A stretch of DNA of 64,000 bases from Actinokineospora auranticolor (GTDB lineage Bacteria; Actinomycetota; Actinomycetes; Mycobacteriales; Pseudonocardiaceae). The notes beneath the pieces were generated by a model. That model saw only the letters and a list, made by a program, of their open reading frames with translations, had not been told where the DNA came from and did no database searches. Below, one piece after another: positions 8,040 to 18,063 of the stretch (positions are counted from its first letter, which is position 1; the number at the start of each line of letters is the position of its first letter). Both the position numbers and the translations under genes were made by a program. Location: assembly GCF_002934265.1 (NCBI RefSeq), contig NZ_PTIX01000004.1, positions 248,001 to 312,000 of the forward strand, written 5' to 3'.

Positions 8040-9509
8040 CTACGGGCGCGTGACCCGCAGCGTGTAGCTGCCGCCGCCGCTGTAGGCGTGGACCTGCCAG
8101 CGGTAGTAGCCCGCGGTGCCGGAGTAGGACACCGTCTCGCTGTTGGTCGGGGTCGTCCCGCTGGCCACGTTGGCCCAGGCCGAACCGTTCCACTTCTGCA
8201 GGTACAGGTCGAAGTCCGTACCGGCGGGACCGGTCAGGCAGCCGCGGTGGGTGCCCGACGCCGTGGTCTGGTAGTAGCTGTTGCCCGGCTGGATGGCGCT
8301 GCCGCCACCGGCGAGGGTGCCGGTGTAGGCGGTGCCGGTGCAGTTGCCGGGCGGGGTGGTCGGTGGGGTCGTGGTCGGCGGGGTGCCGCCACCGTTGGTG
8401 ACCAGGGTCAGCCCGTACGCCTGCAGGATCTCGTTGACCGGCTGGAAGTACGTGGTGCCGCCGGAGGTGCAGTTGCCGGAACCGCCGGAGGTCACGCCCT
8501 GGGCCTGGCTGCCCGAGATCGCCGACCCGCCGGAGTCGCCCGGCTCGGCGCAGACGTTCGTGCGGATCAGACCCGTGATCGTGCCCTCGGCGTAGGTGAC
8601 CGAGGCGTTGCGGGCCGCGATGGTGCCGCAGTGCCACCCGGTCGTGGAACCGGAGCGGCAGATCGACGAGCCCACCGGCGCGTCGGTCGACCCGGCCACG
8701 GCCACCCGGCCGCCGGAGTAGTTGTTCACCGCGCCGACCGGGGTGTTGCCCGCCGCGACCCGCACGAAGGCGTAGTCGTTGCCGGGGAAGCTGGATCCGG
8801 CGAAGGAGCCGCTCGGCTGGGTGGTGGACGCGCCGCTGGTGCCGCAGTGCCCGGCGGTGACGAACCCGCCGTTCACCGAGAAACCGACCGAGCAGCGGGT
8901 GCCGCTGCCGATGTAGTACGCGTTGCCGCCGACCACGTCGATCAGCTTGCGCGGCGCCTCGTCGGAGGCCTCCACGCTCACCGCGTCGGCGGGCACACCG
9001 CTGGCCGCGACGAACGCCCTGGCCGCCGCCAGCGCGGTGCCCCGGGACTTGAGCACGATCCGGTTGCCCGGCAGGTCCACGTACCAGCTCGCCACGGTGC
9101 GCGGGCTGCGCGCCTGGTTCGCGTCGAGTGTGGCCTTCAGCTCGTCCAGTTGGGCCTCGGTGCGGCCGACCACGACCGCGTCGGCGCCCGCGGCGCGGGC
9201 CGTGGCGGCGGCGGAGTTGTCCGTGACGCCGACGACGAGCTTGCCCCGGCCCGCGTCGTACCACGTACCACCCAGCCTTCCGGACAGCTGCTTGCGCAGC
9301 GTCCGGTCCGCCTTGCCCGCGCGGTCCTCGTTGGACAGCCGCGCGGCGGCCCGCGCGGCGTCGAGTCCGAGGTCCCGCTGCATCGCCGCGCTCATGCTTT
9401 CGGCCGCCGCCGGGGCCGATGGCGCGGCCTCGGCGGATAAGCCCACCGCGACGACCGCGCCCCCGGTCGCCACGGCGGCCGCGAGCAGGGCTGTGATTCG
9501 TCTTGCCAT
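8040..9509 (-). CDS. Secreted streptogrisin/alpha-lytic-type serine protease (S1E) with C-terminal PPC-like domain
   Basis: A 489-residue preproenzyme. A signal peptide (about 1-28) is followed by a long alpha-lytic-protease prodomain (about 35-195) needed for folding. The mature chymotrypsin-fold domain starts near IDVVGGNAYYIGSG and has the triad His in TAGHC, Asp in PGNDYAFVRV and Ser in EPGDSGGS. A Pro/Thr linker leads to a C-terminal beta domain of about 95 residues (FDLYLQKWNGSAW, YYRWQVHAYSGGGSYTL) that looks like a bacterial pre-peptidase C-terminal domain instead of the chitin-binding module of streptogrisin C. AAGGAGAA lies 6 nt before the ATG. It is exported and acts outside the cell. 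Confidence 0.93.
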   Translation of the reverse strand: MARRITALLAAAVATGGAVVAVGLSAEAAPSAPAAAESMSAAMQRDLGLDAARAAARLSNEDRAGKADRTLRKQLSGRLGGTWYDAGRGKLVVGVTDNSAAATARAAGADAVVVGRTEAQLDELKATLDANQARSPRTVASWYVDLPGNRIVLKSRGTALAAARAFVAASGVPADAVSVEASDEAPRKLIDVVGGNAYYIGSGTRCSVGFSVNGGFVTAGHCGTSGASTTQPSGSFAGSSFPGNDYAFVRVAAGNTPVGAVNNYSGGRVAVAGSTDAPVGSSICRSGSTTGWHCGTIAARNASVTYAEGTITGLIRTNVCAEPGDSGGSAISGSQAQGVTSGGSGNCTSGGTTYFQPVNEILQAYGLTLVTNGGGTPPTTTPPTTPPGNCTGTAYTGTLAGGGSAIQPGNSYYQTTASGTHRGCLTGPAGTDFDLYLQKWNGSAWANVASGTTPTNSETVSYSGTAGYYRWQVHAYSGGGSYTLRVTRP

Positions 9510-9794
9510 GCCGTTCTCCTTGTGCAGGGGAAGGTGTACGGGATGGCTGCGTACCGGCGCGTTCAGGCGGGGGAGGGTGTCGTGCCCGCGCCACCCACGG
9601 CCGGGTGGCTGGCCCGACCGGGTGGACCGGTTGGCTAGACCGGTCGAGGGGCCCCAAACGCAGGAATGCCCGGTGACCTCCGACCAGGACGGGAGAGATC
9701 AACCGGGCGAAACGGTCAGCAGGTGCCTGCACAGTAATCCGCGTCACACACGATCAGGGCATAGCACTTGACCATAGCTCCTGGCTTGCGCCGA

Positions 9795-10787
9795 CTAGTT
9801 CGACGACGGCCCCTCCGGTAGCTCGACGCCGAAGCCGGGGTGGTCGCGCAGGAACTCGGTGTACCGGGCGCTGCGGGCGATCACATCGGCGTAGGCCTGG
9901 CTGGCCAGTTTGACCAGCTGGTCGGAGAAGGCGGCGGCGGACCCGTCCGGGTGCCACCCGATCAGGTTGCGCCAGCGCAGCGGGTTGCCCGCGATGGGCA
10001 CCGCGACCACACCGGGCATCTGTCGGAACATCGGTTGGCACAGCACGACGGCATCACCGGACTCCACGAGGTCGATGCAGCTCACGACATCGGTCTCGTA
10101 CAGGGTGCGCGGGGTGAAGCCCGCTCGTGCGCAGGCCGCGGCGAAGCAGTCGGCGAAGCAGCCGTCGCCGGGGGTGGCCCCCCACTGGACGCCCGCCAGG
10201 TCGCCGAGCTCGACCTCGGACTGGGTGGAGAGGGGGTGCTTGTCGGACAGCAGGACGAAGACCGGGTCGGTGGCCAGCGTCCGCCAGATGAGGCCGGGTT
10301 GGGACGGTGGCGGGGCGTCTCCGCAGACGCCCGCCAGCGTGTAGTCGACCCGGCCGTCGGCGACCATCGCGGCCAGCTCCTCGGAGGACCAGGAGACGTG
10401 CGTGGTCACGTGCAGGTCGGGGTAGGCCGCGTTGAGCTGGTGCACCAGGCCGCCGAGCACGGGGCCGGTGGCCGAGCCCAGGCGCAGCCGGGACGGGGTG
10501 TCGCCAGGGAGGGAGGCGTTGTTGGCGAACCGGGCGGCCTCTTCGCGCAGGCCGGACACCGCGGGTAGCAGCAGTCGCGCGCGAGACAGCACGAGTTCAC
10601 CCAGTGGGGTGGGTCTTGCTCCTTTCCGATCCCGTTCGAACAGTGGTCCACCGAGGGCGCGTTCGATCCGGTGGAGCTGAGCGGTCAGGGCCGGTTGGGC
10701 GAGGCCGAGCGTGGACGCGGCCTTGGTGATGCTGCCCGCCTCGGCGACCGCAACGATGATTTTGAAGTGGCGCAGCTCCAGCTCCAT
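9795..10787 (-). CDS. LysR-family transcriptional regulator
   Basis: A 330-residue regulator with the canonical LysR layout. The N-terminal winged helix-turn-helix runs MELELRHFKIIVAVAEAGS to LFERDRKGARPTPLG, and residues about 95-310 form the LysR substrate-binding domain. It lies upstream of, and in the same direction as, the secreted protease at 8040-9509, separated by 285 bp that hold the protease promoter. The two could be linked in control, but LysR genes usually regulate a divergent neighbour, and none is convincing here. Effector unknown. Confidence 0.93.
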   Translation of the reverse strand: MELELRHFKIIVAVAEAGSITKAASTLGLAQPALTAQLHRIERALGGPLFERDRKGARPTPLGELVLSRARLLLPAVSGLREEAARFANNASLPGDTPSRLRLGSATGPVLGGLVHQLNAAYPDLHVTTHVSWSSEELAAMVADGRVDYTLAGVCGDAPPPSQPGLIWRTLATDPVFVLLSDKHPLSTQSEVELGDLAGVQWGATPGDGCFADCFAAACARAGFTPRTLYETDVVSCIDLVESGDAVVLCQPMFRQMPGVVAVPIAGNPLRWRNLIGWHPDGSAAAFSDQLVKLASQAYADVIARSARYTEFLRDHPGFGVELPEGPSSN

Positions 10788-11313
10788 GGGACAAAGCTAG
10801 GCCGAAGGATCACCAACGCCAAGCTTTAGGACCACGGCGCACGAGTTCTGCTGATTGTTGATCGGAGTTGGTCGGTCTGGTCCAACTCTGTTCACCTTGG
10901 TTGCGGAGAACTCCACCGGTCGCTGCGGACGGTCCCCGGGCGAACACGATCGCGGCCGCCGGTGTGTGGCCCCGATTCTGCAAGTTGCAGACGCGATGCG
11001 CCAGAGGTTCTTAGCCGAGGCAACGGAACTCCCCGGGGTCGCGGCCGAGATCCCTTGCCCCGCCAGCGGTCCCGCCCGTCGGTCGTTGTGTGATCAACGG
11101 CCGTAGACGTAGACCATTCGGCGGTCACTCAATGGTCTGTACCAGCGGGTAGTCAACCATCAGCCGGGTGTCACCGGAGCGTCTCCGGGTGTTGACTTGA
11201 CCATGAGCGCACCGGCCGCCCCCGCCGGGCGGGCGAGCCGGGTGGCGAGGTGGGCGCGGAGCAGGCTGGGCGCGCCGGACCCGAGTGGACGGTCCGGGGT
11301 GGACCCGCCCGGT
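10788..11313. other. Intergenic region without a supported gene
   Basis: 526 bp upstream of the LysR gene and downstream of the DUF4184 gene. It contains the inverted repeat GACCATT-N12-AATGGTC near 11111-11136 and two GTCAAC/GTTGAC words around 11150-11195. Open frames here lack codon bias or recognisable motifs. The LysR promoter and possible autoregulatory site must lie at its left end. Confidence 0.45.
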
Positions 11314-12132
11314 TCACCCGCCGGTCGCCGCCCGCCGGGCCCGCAGCCGCTGCCGGACCCCGATCAGCGCCAGCGCCACGAACGCGCCCGACACCAGGCA
11401 GATCGACACCCGGTTCATCCCCGCCTGCACCTGCGTCGCGCTCGGCGCCACCCCCGAGGCCAGCCGGTGCGCGTACGCGAGCACCGGCCGGTCGGCCACC
11501 CACGCCATCACCGGCAGCGCCCGCACGGCCGCCAGCACGATCCCGGTGGCCACCACCGCGCAGATCACCCGCCCCGGCCGCCTGAGCGGCTCGTAGAGCG
11601 CCGGGACCACCGCCACCGGCTCCCGGCGGCGCAACCACCGCACGGCCCACCAGACCAGCAGCGCGGCTCCCGCGACGCTGCTGGCGTACTGCAGGAAGTG
11701 GTAGCGCGGCATGCCGACCCAGAACCACAACCGCAGGCTCGGGTAGTGCTCCACGACCCACCCGTTGTGGTGGGTGAACGCGTCCCACACCAGGTGCGTG
11801 GCCCCGCCGATGAGCACCGACACCACCATCGCCACGCTCAGCCGCGGCACCGGCTCCCTCGGCACCAACCGGGCCCGCAGCCGCGCGGGCGCCAGCGCGA
11901 CCAGCGCGGGCACCACGAAGAGCTGCCACACCGCCAGCACCGCCAACGCCACCGGCAGGTCGATCAGCACCAGCCCGAGCCACGTGTGCGTGCGCGCGTC
12001 GACCCCGGTCTCCAGGAAGACGAAGTACAGCAGGTCGGGCGACATCGTCCCGACCACCAGCGCCGACCCGACCAGGGGTCCGCGGCGGAGCAGCGGGAGC
12101 GCCGCGGCGGCGTGCGAGAGCGTGTATGGCAT
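11314..12132 (-). CDS. DUF4184 family integral membrane protein
   Basis: A 272-residue protein starting MPYTLSHAAAALPLLRRG, the hallmark N-terminus of DUF4184 (membrane proteins distantly like membrane-bound metal-dependent hydrolases such as YdjM). Conserved His and Asp residues appear in TLSHAA, SPDLLYF and GGATHLVWDAFTHHNGW, and there are about six or seven hydrophobic segments. Function is not known; the His/Asp pattern suggests a metal-dependent hydrolase within the membrane. It is divergent from the NagZ-like gene, with 100 bp between starts. Confidence 0.85.
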   Translation of the reverse strand: MPYTLSHAAAALPLLRRGPLVGSALVVGTMSPDLLYFVFLETGVDARTHTWLGLVLIDLPVALAVLAVWQLFVVPALVALAPARLRARLVPREPVPRLSVAMVVSVLIGGATHLVWDAFTHHNGWVVEHYPSLRLWFWVGMPRYHFLQYASSVAGAALLVWWAVRWLRRREPVAVVPALYEPLRRPGRVICAVVATGIVLAAVRALPVMAWVADRPVLAYAHRLASGVAPSATQVQAGMNRVSICLVSGAFVALALIGVRQRLRARRAATGG

Positions 12133-12232
12133 GCCGCCACCATGCCGGCGCGCTGTGCCGGGTATGGGGGCGACTCGTGGACATCCTGTGGAGCCGCGCG
12201 CGGCGGTAGGCCCGCACGGGTGAGAATGGCGC

Positions 12233-13363
12233 GTGCCCACAGTCCGGACGTCGCGCGTGCTGGCCGCGGTAGGGGTCGGCTCCGTCGTCGCGACACTGGT
12301 GACCGCGATGGTCCCGCCGGTCGAGGTGGTCGCGGGCGTGCCCGCCGCCGCACTGACCCACCCGGAGCGCGGTCCCGACCCGTGCGACCCGGTCATCTCC
12401 GGCCTGACACCGCGGCAGCGGCTGGCCCAGGTGCTGATGATGGGCGTGGACCCCAAGGGGCCCGAGGACGCGCGCGCCGCCGTCGCCGAGGGCATCGGCG
12501 GGATCTTCGTCGGCGGCAACCCCACGGCCCTGCTCGTCGACGGGCGACTGCCCGCCGTCGCGGCGGGGTCGGCGCTTCCGCTGATCGTGGCCGTCGACGA
12601 CGAAGGCGGCCGCGTCCAGCGGGTCGACGAACTCGACGGCGACCTGCCCAGCGCCAGGCAGATGGCCGCCACCATGACCGTGGACCAGGTCCGGGCCCTG
12701 GCCCGCGACCGCGCGGCCAGGCTCACCGCGCGCGGGGTCACGCTCGACTTCGCGCCGGTGGTCGACCTCACGGCGGCGCCGGACCGCACGGTGATCGGCG
12801 ACCGCTCGTTCAGCCCCGACCCCGACACCGCCATCCGCTACGCGGGCGCCTTCGCCGACGGCCTGCGCGACGGCGGCATGCTGCCGGTGCTCAAGCACTT
12901 CCCCGGCCACGGCCGCGCCACCGGCGACTCGCACGGCGGCCGGGTGACCACCCCGCCCCTCGACGAGCTGCGGGGGAGCGACCTGCGGCCGTACCGGGAA
13001 CTGCCCGCGCGGGGCCCGGTCGCGGTCATGGTCGGTCACCTCGACGTACCGGGCCTCACCGGCGACCTGCCCGCCAGCCTCGACCCCGCCGTCTACCGAC
13101 TGCTCCGCGAAGACCTGGGTTTCGACGGCCTGACCTTCACCGACGACCTGGGCGCCATGCGTGCGATCTCCGACCGCTACGACCTCCCCGAAGCCGTCCT
13201 CCGCGCCTTCGCCGCGGGCGCGGACGTCCCGTTCTGGTCCTCGGGCGGCCGCCTCCCGGAAATCCTGACCCGCCTGGAAGCCGCGGTGACCGCGGGCGAA
13301 CTCCCCACCTACCGCGTCGTCGACTCCCTGCGCCGAGTCCTGCGGTACAAGCGCGTCTGCTGA
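12233..13363 (+). CDS. nagZ: Glycoside hydrolase family 3, NagZ-like beta-N-acetylhexosaminidase (secreted)
   Basis: A 376-residue enzyme with an N-terminal signal or anchor segment (about 8-35). The family 3 TIM barrel shows AVDDEGGRVQRV, the substrate-binding KHFPGHG, the His of the NagZ His-Asp dyad in RATGDSHGG, and the nucleophile Asp in FTDDLGAMRAI. NagZ-type enzymes remove N-acetylglucosamine from muropeptides during wall recycling. Export points to wall turnover outside the membrane, as in other Gram-positives. GTG 12233 follows GGGTGAGA. It faces the M28 gene tail-to-tail. Confidence 0.88.
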   Translation: MPTVRTSRVLAAVGVGSVVATLVTAMVPPVEVVAGVPAAALTHPERGPDPCDPVISGLTPRQRLAQVLMMGVDPKGPEDARAAVAEGIGGIFVGGNPTALLVDGRLPAVAAGSALPLIVAVDDEGGRVQRVDELDGDLPSARQMAATMTVDQVRALARDRAARLTARGVTLDFAPVVDLTAAPDRTVIGDRSFSPDPDTAIRYAGAFADGLRDGGMLPVLKHFPGHGRATGDSHGGRVTTPPLDELRGSDLRPYRELPARGPVAVMVGHLDVPGLTGDLPASLDPAVYRLLREDLGFDGLTFTDDLGAMRAISDRYDLPEAVLRAFAAGADVPFWSSGGRLPEILTRLEAAVTAGELPTYRVVDSLRRVLRYKRVC

Positions 13364-13461
13364 GCCAAGGGCAGGCGCTACCGGATCACCCACGGCCGGA
13401 GTTGTCCACAGGCTCGCTCCGGCCAGCCGCACGAGTACGTCCCGCCAACTAGATTTTCGTA

Positions 13462-13492
13462 ATAGGGGTTCCCCTATCGAGGGGACCCCTCG
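13462..13492. repeat. Two abutting short palindromes between convergent genes
   Basis: ATAGGGG-TT-CCCCTAT (13462-13477) is followed at once by CGAGGGG-A-CCCCTCG (13478-13492). Each is a perfect 7-bp inverted repeat around one or two bases, and the two share the core GGGG-N-CCCC. Loops this small do not favour a normal terminator hairpin, so a protein site or cruciform is possible. Confidence 0.6.
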
Positions 13493-13526
13493 CGGGCGTC
13501 GGGCGGCGGTCGCCGGGGGTAGACGA

Positions 13527-13558
13527 ACGCGGGCCACCCCGGTCGGGGTGGCCCGCGT
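13527..13558. terminator. Bidirectional hairpin terminator
   Basis: A perfect 14-bp stem, ACGCGGGCCACCCC with its complement, around a GGTC loop. It starts 13 nt past the M28 stop on the minus strand and sits 164 nt past the nagZ-like stop on the plus strand. Confidence 0.8.
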
Positions 13559-13571
13559 CAACGAGCGTCGA

Positions 13572-14980
<1,409 letters not shown>

Positions 14981-15152
14981 TCGTCAGGATCTCTCCTGCT
15001 GACGGGTGAAAAGTTAGCACAGGGTGTCGGTCGGGAAGAAATCAGGGGGTCCCCCTTGTGCGATCGGGCGGTACCGGCCCACGCGCGCGAGCTCGTCAGG
15101 CACACTGTTCCCACAGGTCGGGGCCAGGTTGTGAGCAGGACGGGCGGGTCGT

Positions 15153-16385
15153 ATGTCCAGGGGTGGGCGCTGTCGAGGATGGACCGGAGCGGCTGTGGGT
15201 GCCGCTTTGGTGGCGGTGCTGACCGCCGCCGGATGCTCGTCGGGGGACACCCCGACTCCACCCGAAGGGGTGAACTCCGGCACCGCGACCGCGAGCGCCT
15301 CGCCCACGTCGACGGCCAAGCCCGCCCCCGTGCCCTTCGCGCTCGCGCTCACCCCCGCCGACAAGTCCGCCGACGTGCCACCCGGTGACGCGGTCACCGT
15401 CGCCGCGACCGGCGGCAAGCTCACCGAGGTCCTGGTCACCGGTGCGGACGGCAAGGCCGTGGCGGGCGCGCTGGCCGCGGACGGCGGCACCTGGCAGACC
15501 ACCGAGGCGCTCGGCTACGGCAAGACCTACACCACCTCCGTCAAGGCCCAGGACGGCGACGGCAAGCCCGCGACGTCCTCCGCCACCTTCACCACCGCCA
15601 AGCCCAAGCGCCAGACCGCGCTGTCGATGAACCCGCTCGACGGTCAGAAGGTCGGCGTCGGCCAGACGTTCGCCTTCTACTTCGACGCCACCATCACCGA
15701 CAAGGCCGCCGCCGAGAAGGCGATCCAGGTGACCGCGTCTCCCGTCACGGAGGGCGCCTTCTACTGGTTCAGCGACAAGGAGGTGCACTGGCGGCCGCGG
15801 GAGTACTGGAAGTCGGGCACCACCGTGACGGTCAACGCCGCCATCTACGGCAAGAACCTCGGCAACGGCGTCTTCGGCCGCGAGGACCGCAAAGCCACCG
15901 TCACCATCGGGGACTCGGTCGTCGCCGTCGCGGATGGACAGACCCACCAGATGACGGTCACCGTCAACGGCACCGTGGCTCGCACGATCCCCATCTCGCT
16001 GGGCAAGAAGGCGCACGAGACGCCGGTCGGCACCTACACGGTCATGAGCGAGCACACCAACTACGTGATGGACTCCTCGACCTACGGCGTCCCCGCCGAC
16101 GCCGCGGGTGGCTACCGCACCAAGGTCGCTGTCGCGAGCCGCATGTCCAACAGCGGCATCTTCTACCACTCGGCGCCGTGGTCGGTGCGCGACCAGGGCG
16201 TGCGCAACGTCAGCCACGGCTGCATCAACATGTCCGTGGAGAACGCCGCCTGGCTGCAGGAAATCTCGAACAAGGGCGATGTGATCGTGGTGCAGAACTC
16301 CGGCGGCCCGGTGCTGGAGGCGTGGGACGGCCTCAGCGTCTGGCAGGTCCCGTGGGAGACCTGGCGCCAGGGCGGCAAGAAGTAG
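15153..16385 (+). CDS. L,D-transpeptidase lipoprotein (LdtMt2-like, YkuD domain)
   Basis: A 410-residue cell-wall enzyme. The N-terminus has a lipoprotein signal with lipobox LTAAGC, then a Ser/Thr/Pro tether, two Ig-like domains (about 50-265; TKVTVR-like beta strands and FYFDATITDKAAAEKAI), and a C-terminal YkuD domain with the catalytic motif His355-Gly-Cys357 in NVSHGCINMS. These enzymes make 3-3 cross-links in peptidoglycan and can resist classical beta-lactams. The final AWDGLSVWQVPWETWRQG tail matches the C-terminal cap of mycobacterial Ldts. It works on the outer face of the membrane. Confidence 0.95.
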   Translation: MSRGGRCRGWTGAAVGAALVAVLTAAGCSSGDTPTPPEGVNSGTATASASPTSTAKPAPVPFALALTPADKSADVPPGDAVTVAATGGKLTEVLVTGADGKAVAGALAADGGTWQTTEALGYGKTYTTSVKAQDGDGKPATSSATFTTAKPKRQTALSMNPLDGQKVGVGQTFAFYFDATITDKAAAEKAIQVTASPVTEGAFYWFSDKEVHWRPREYWKSGTTVTVNAAIYGKNLGNGVFGREDRKATVTIGDSVVAVADGQTHQMTVTVNGTVARTIPISLGKKAHETPVGTYTVMSEHTNYVMDSSTYGVPADAAGGYRTKVAVASRMSNSGIFYHSAPWSVRDQGVRNVSHGCINMSVENAAWLQEISNKGDVIVVQNSGGPVLEAWDGLSVWQVPWETWRQGGKK

Positions 16386-16394
16386 GGCAGCGTC

Positions 16395-16607
16395 CTAACG
16401 GGACGTGACGCGGATCTCCTCGCGGCCCACGGTGACGTGGTCACCCGGGTGGACCTGCCTGCCGCGCCGGTGCTCCGGCTCCCCGTTGACCGCGACCTCG
16501 CCCGCGTCGAGCAGGTCCTTGGCGTGGGCGCCGTCCTCGGCGATGCCCGCGAGCTTGAGCAGCTGGCCCAGCCGGATCATGTCGTCGCGGATCTCGATGT
16601 CGTGCAT
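16395..16607 (-). CDS. RNA-binding S4 domain protein (YaaA/RlbA-like)
   Basis: A 70-residue single S4 domain: IRLGQLLKLAGIAEDGAHAKDLLDAGEVAVNGE, then RRGRQVHPGDHVTV. Small stand-alone S4 proteins of this kind bind structured RNA and are associated with ribosomes or RNA quality control; the exact role is unknown. It ends 9 nt from the L,D-transpeptidase stop. A TAGGGT -10 box lies 6 nt before the ATG, so the mRNA is probably leaderless. Confidence 0.9.
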   Translation of the reverse strand: MHDIEIRDDMIRLGQLLKLAGIAEDGAHAKDLLDAGEVAVNGEPEHRRGRQVHPGDHVTVGREEIRVTSR

Positions 16608-16613
16608 TCCTCG

Positions 16614-16619
16614 ACCCTA
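16614..16619 (-). promoter_or_regulatory. -10 box of S4-domain gene (leaderless)
   Basis: TAGGGT on the minus strand, 6 nt before the ATG. The spacing places the transcription start at or next to the start codon. Confidence 0.4.
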
Positions 16620-16627
16620 AAGCGCGC

Positions 16628-16661
16628 AGGTGCCCCCACCCGGAGTCGGGTGGGGGCACCT
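16628..16661 (-). terminator. Hairpin terminator of trypsin gene
   Basis: AGGTGCCCCCACCC pairs perfectly with 16648-16661 around a 6-nt loop. It begins 15 nt after the trypsin stop on the minus strand. Confidence 0.8.
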
Positions 16662-16676
16662 CGGTCGTTCAGGCGC

Positions 16677-17453
16677 TTACAGGGCGCCGGTGTAGCCCGT
16701 GATCCACGACTTGTGCGCGACCACGTCGGTGTAGATCGACGGGGCCTGGGCGCACTGCGAGCCACCGCCGGAGCGGCTGGTGGCGCCGGTCAGCTGCCAC
16801 CCGCCACCGGCCTGGATGACCTGCGGGCCACCGGAGTCGCCGTAGCAGGCACCCGCCCGGCTGCCCGGGTTGTTGGTGCAGATCTCGATCGAGCCGGAGA
16901 TGCCCGAGCAGCGGCTGTCGGCCACCACGGAGGTGTCGAGCTGCTGCAGGGTCACCGGCGCGCCGCAGCCACCGGCCTGCGGGCAGGTCTGGCCCCACCC
17001 GATGATCCGGCTGGCCTGGCCGGTCGCCCCCGAGCTGGCGGCGATCTGCACCGGGGCCTGGGTGACGCTGGTGCTGAGCTGGATCAGCGCGATGTCGTAG
17101 CTGGTCCGGTAGCTCGGGTGCACGATGATCCGGGACGCGCGGGCGACGGTGCCGCCGCTGGTCCGGTTCGTGGTGCCGATGCGCGCCTGGATGCTGGACG
17201 CCGACTTGCCCTGCACGCAGTGCGCGGCGGTGACGATCCAGTTGGCCTTGATCAGCGAGCCACCGCAGAAGTGGCTGCCGGAGGTGCTCTGCAGCGACGC
17301 CATGAAGCTGTAGGTCTGCGTCGCGTTGGTGCCGCCGACGATGGCGGGCGTCATGATCGGACCGTCGTCGGGTGCCGCCGAGCCGACCGACGGCGCGGCG
17401 ATCGCCGTCGCCGCCGCGGCCACCAGGCCGAGCAGCAGGGTACGAACCTTCAT
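16677..17453 (-). CDS. Secreted trypsin-like serine protease (S1A)
   Basis: A 258-residue preproenzyme. A signal peptide (about 1-26) and a short propeptide lead to the activation site IVGGTNATQ. The triad is His in TAAHC, Asp in YDIALIQL and Ser in CYGDSGGP. Six cysteines fit the usual disulfides of Streptomyces trypsins. The residue at the base of the S1 pocket appears to lie in the stretch RAGACYGDSGG, where trypsin normally has Asp; Asp is not seen, so strict Arg/Lys preference is doubtful. GGAGAG lies before the ATG. Two 11-bp direct repeats spaced 21 bp lie upstream. Confidence 0.93.
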   Translation of the reverse strand: MKVRTLLLGLVAAAATAIAAPSVGSAAPDDGPIMTPAIVGGTNATQTYSFMASLQSTSGSHFCGGSLIKANWIVTAAHCVQGKSASSIQARIGTTNRTSGGTVARASRIIVHPSYRTSYDIALIQLSTSVTQAPVQIAASSGATGQASRIIGWGQTCPQAGGCGAPVTLQQLDTSVVADSRCSGISGSIEICTNNPGSRAGACYGDSGGPQVIQAGGGWQLTGATSRSGGGSQCAQAPSIYTDVVAHKSWITGYTGAL

Positions 17454-17868
17454 TCGGCACTCTCCTTCCGCACCGGGGCCCTCGACCCGGTGACGATAAG
17501 AGAAAGTAGGTAACTCGCCGTGGTGGTGGCCAGGGGGTTAACGGCGTCCCCAGTTACCAGAAGTGGTGTACCAATTACCAGTTTGCCTGCCCGAAAGATA
17601 TTCGTCTGACCGGTTGTGAACGGCCATCCCCGGCGATACCGGACAGACTGGTCCGTTCCACGGATATAGCACGGGTGCCGATGCCGCCATAGGACGCGGC
17701 CGTGCGGGTGCCGGATTCGCCCGATCTTGACTACCCACCGCACACGCGGTATCAGACCCCGCCGACCGGCGAACTACCGGTGCTGGTCTCCGATCACCGT
17801 CACCACGCCCGCCCGCGTGAGGGGCTCGCACCGTGGGGGTCTGGGGGCGCCCCCCAGATGCAACAAAA
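17454..17868. other. Trypsin promoter region and tRNA-His 3' element
   Basis: No gene supported. The first part holds the trypsin promoter with the direct repeats at 17550-17581. The last part (about 17819-17868) is a G-rich block (GGGGGTCTGGGGGC... CCCCCCAGATGCAAC) matching elements next to tRNA-Lys and tRNA-Arg. Confidence 0.5.
17550..17583. promoter_or_regulatory. Direct repeats upstream of trypsin gene
   Basis: CCAGTTACCAG (17550-17560) and CCAATTACCAG (17571-17581) are spaced 21 bp, two DNA turns, about 100-130 nt before the start codon. The second copy extends into CAATTACCAGTT, shared with the M28 promoter. This suggests an activator or repressor binding as a tandem dimer. Confidence 0.45.
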
Positions 17869-17909
17869 GGCCCAGCCATGTTCGCTCTCTCCGCGAACAT
17901 GGCTGGGCC
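17869..17909 (-). terminator. tRNA-His terminator hairpin
   Basis: A perfect 17-bp stem (GGCCCAGCCATGTTCGC with its complement), 7-nt loop, followed on the minus strand by TTTTGTTG. It starts 5 nt past the tRNA and shares the apical GTTCG/CGAAC with the other two tRNA hairpins. Confidence 0.9.
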
Positions 17910-17914
17910 GTTGG

Positions 17915-17987
17915 GGTGAGTGACGGGACTTGAACCCGCGACTTCCTGGACCACAACCAGGTGCTCTACCAACTGAGCTACACCCAC
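17915..17987 (-). tRNA. tRNA-His (anticodon GTG)
   Basis: 73 nt with acceptor GTGGGTG/CACTCAC (one G-T pair), anticodon loop TTGTGGT in a CCTGG/CCAGG stem, and T loop GTTCAAG. Position -1 (base 17988) is G and the discriminator is C, the diagnostic G-1:C73 pair of histidine tRNAs. Confidence 0.97.
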
Positions 17988-18063
17988 CACAGTCACCTCT
18001 GGGAGCTGGTCCCTGCGGTGCTGGAACATCGTAGCGTGCCCTGCACGCAGTTTTGAAACTGGG

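Noticed and set aside
10855-11106. 83-codon plus-strand frame beside the LysR gene
   Set aside because: Weak third-position bias, no ribosome site and no family. Treated as intergenic.
11197-13452. 751-codon plus-strand frame across the DUF4184 and nagZ-like genes
   Set aside because: Its translation is Arg/Pro/His-rich and it runs over two genes with clear family motifs. It is a high-GC shadow.
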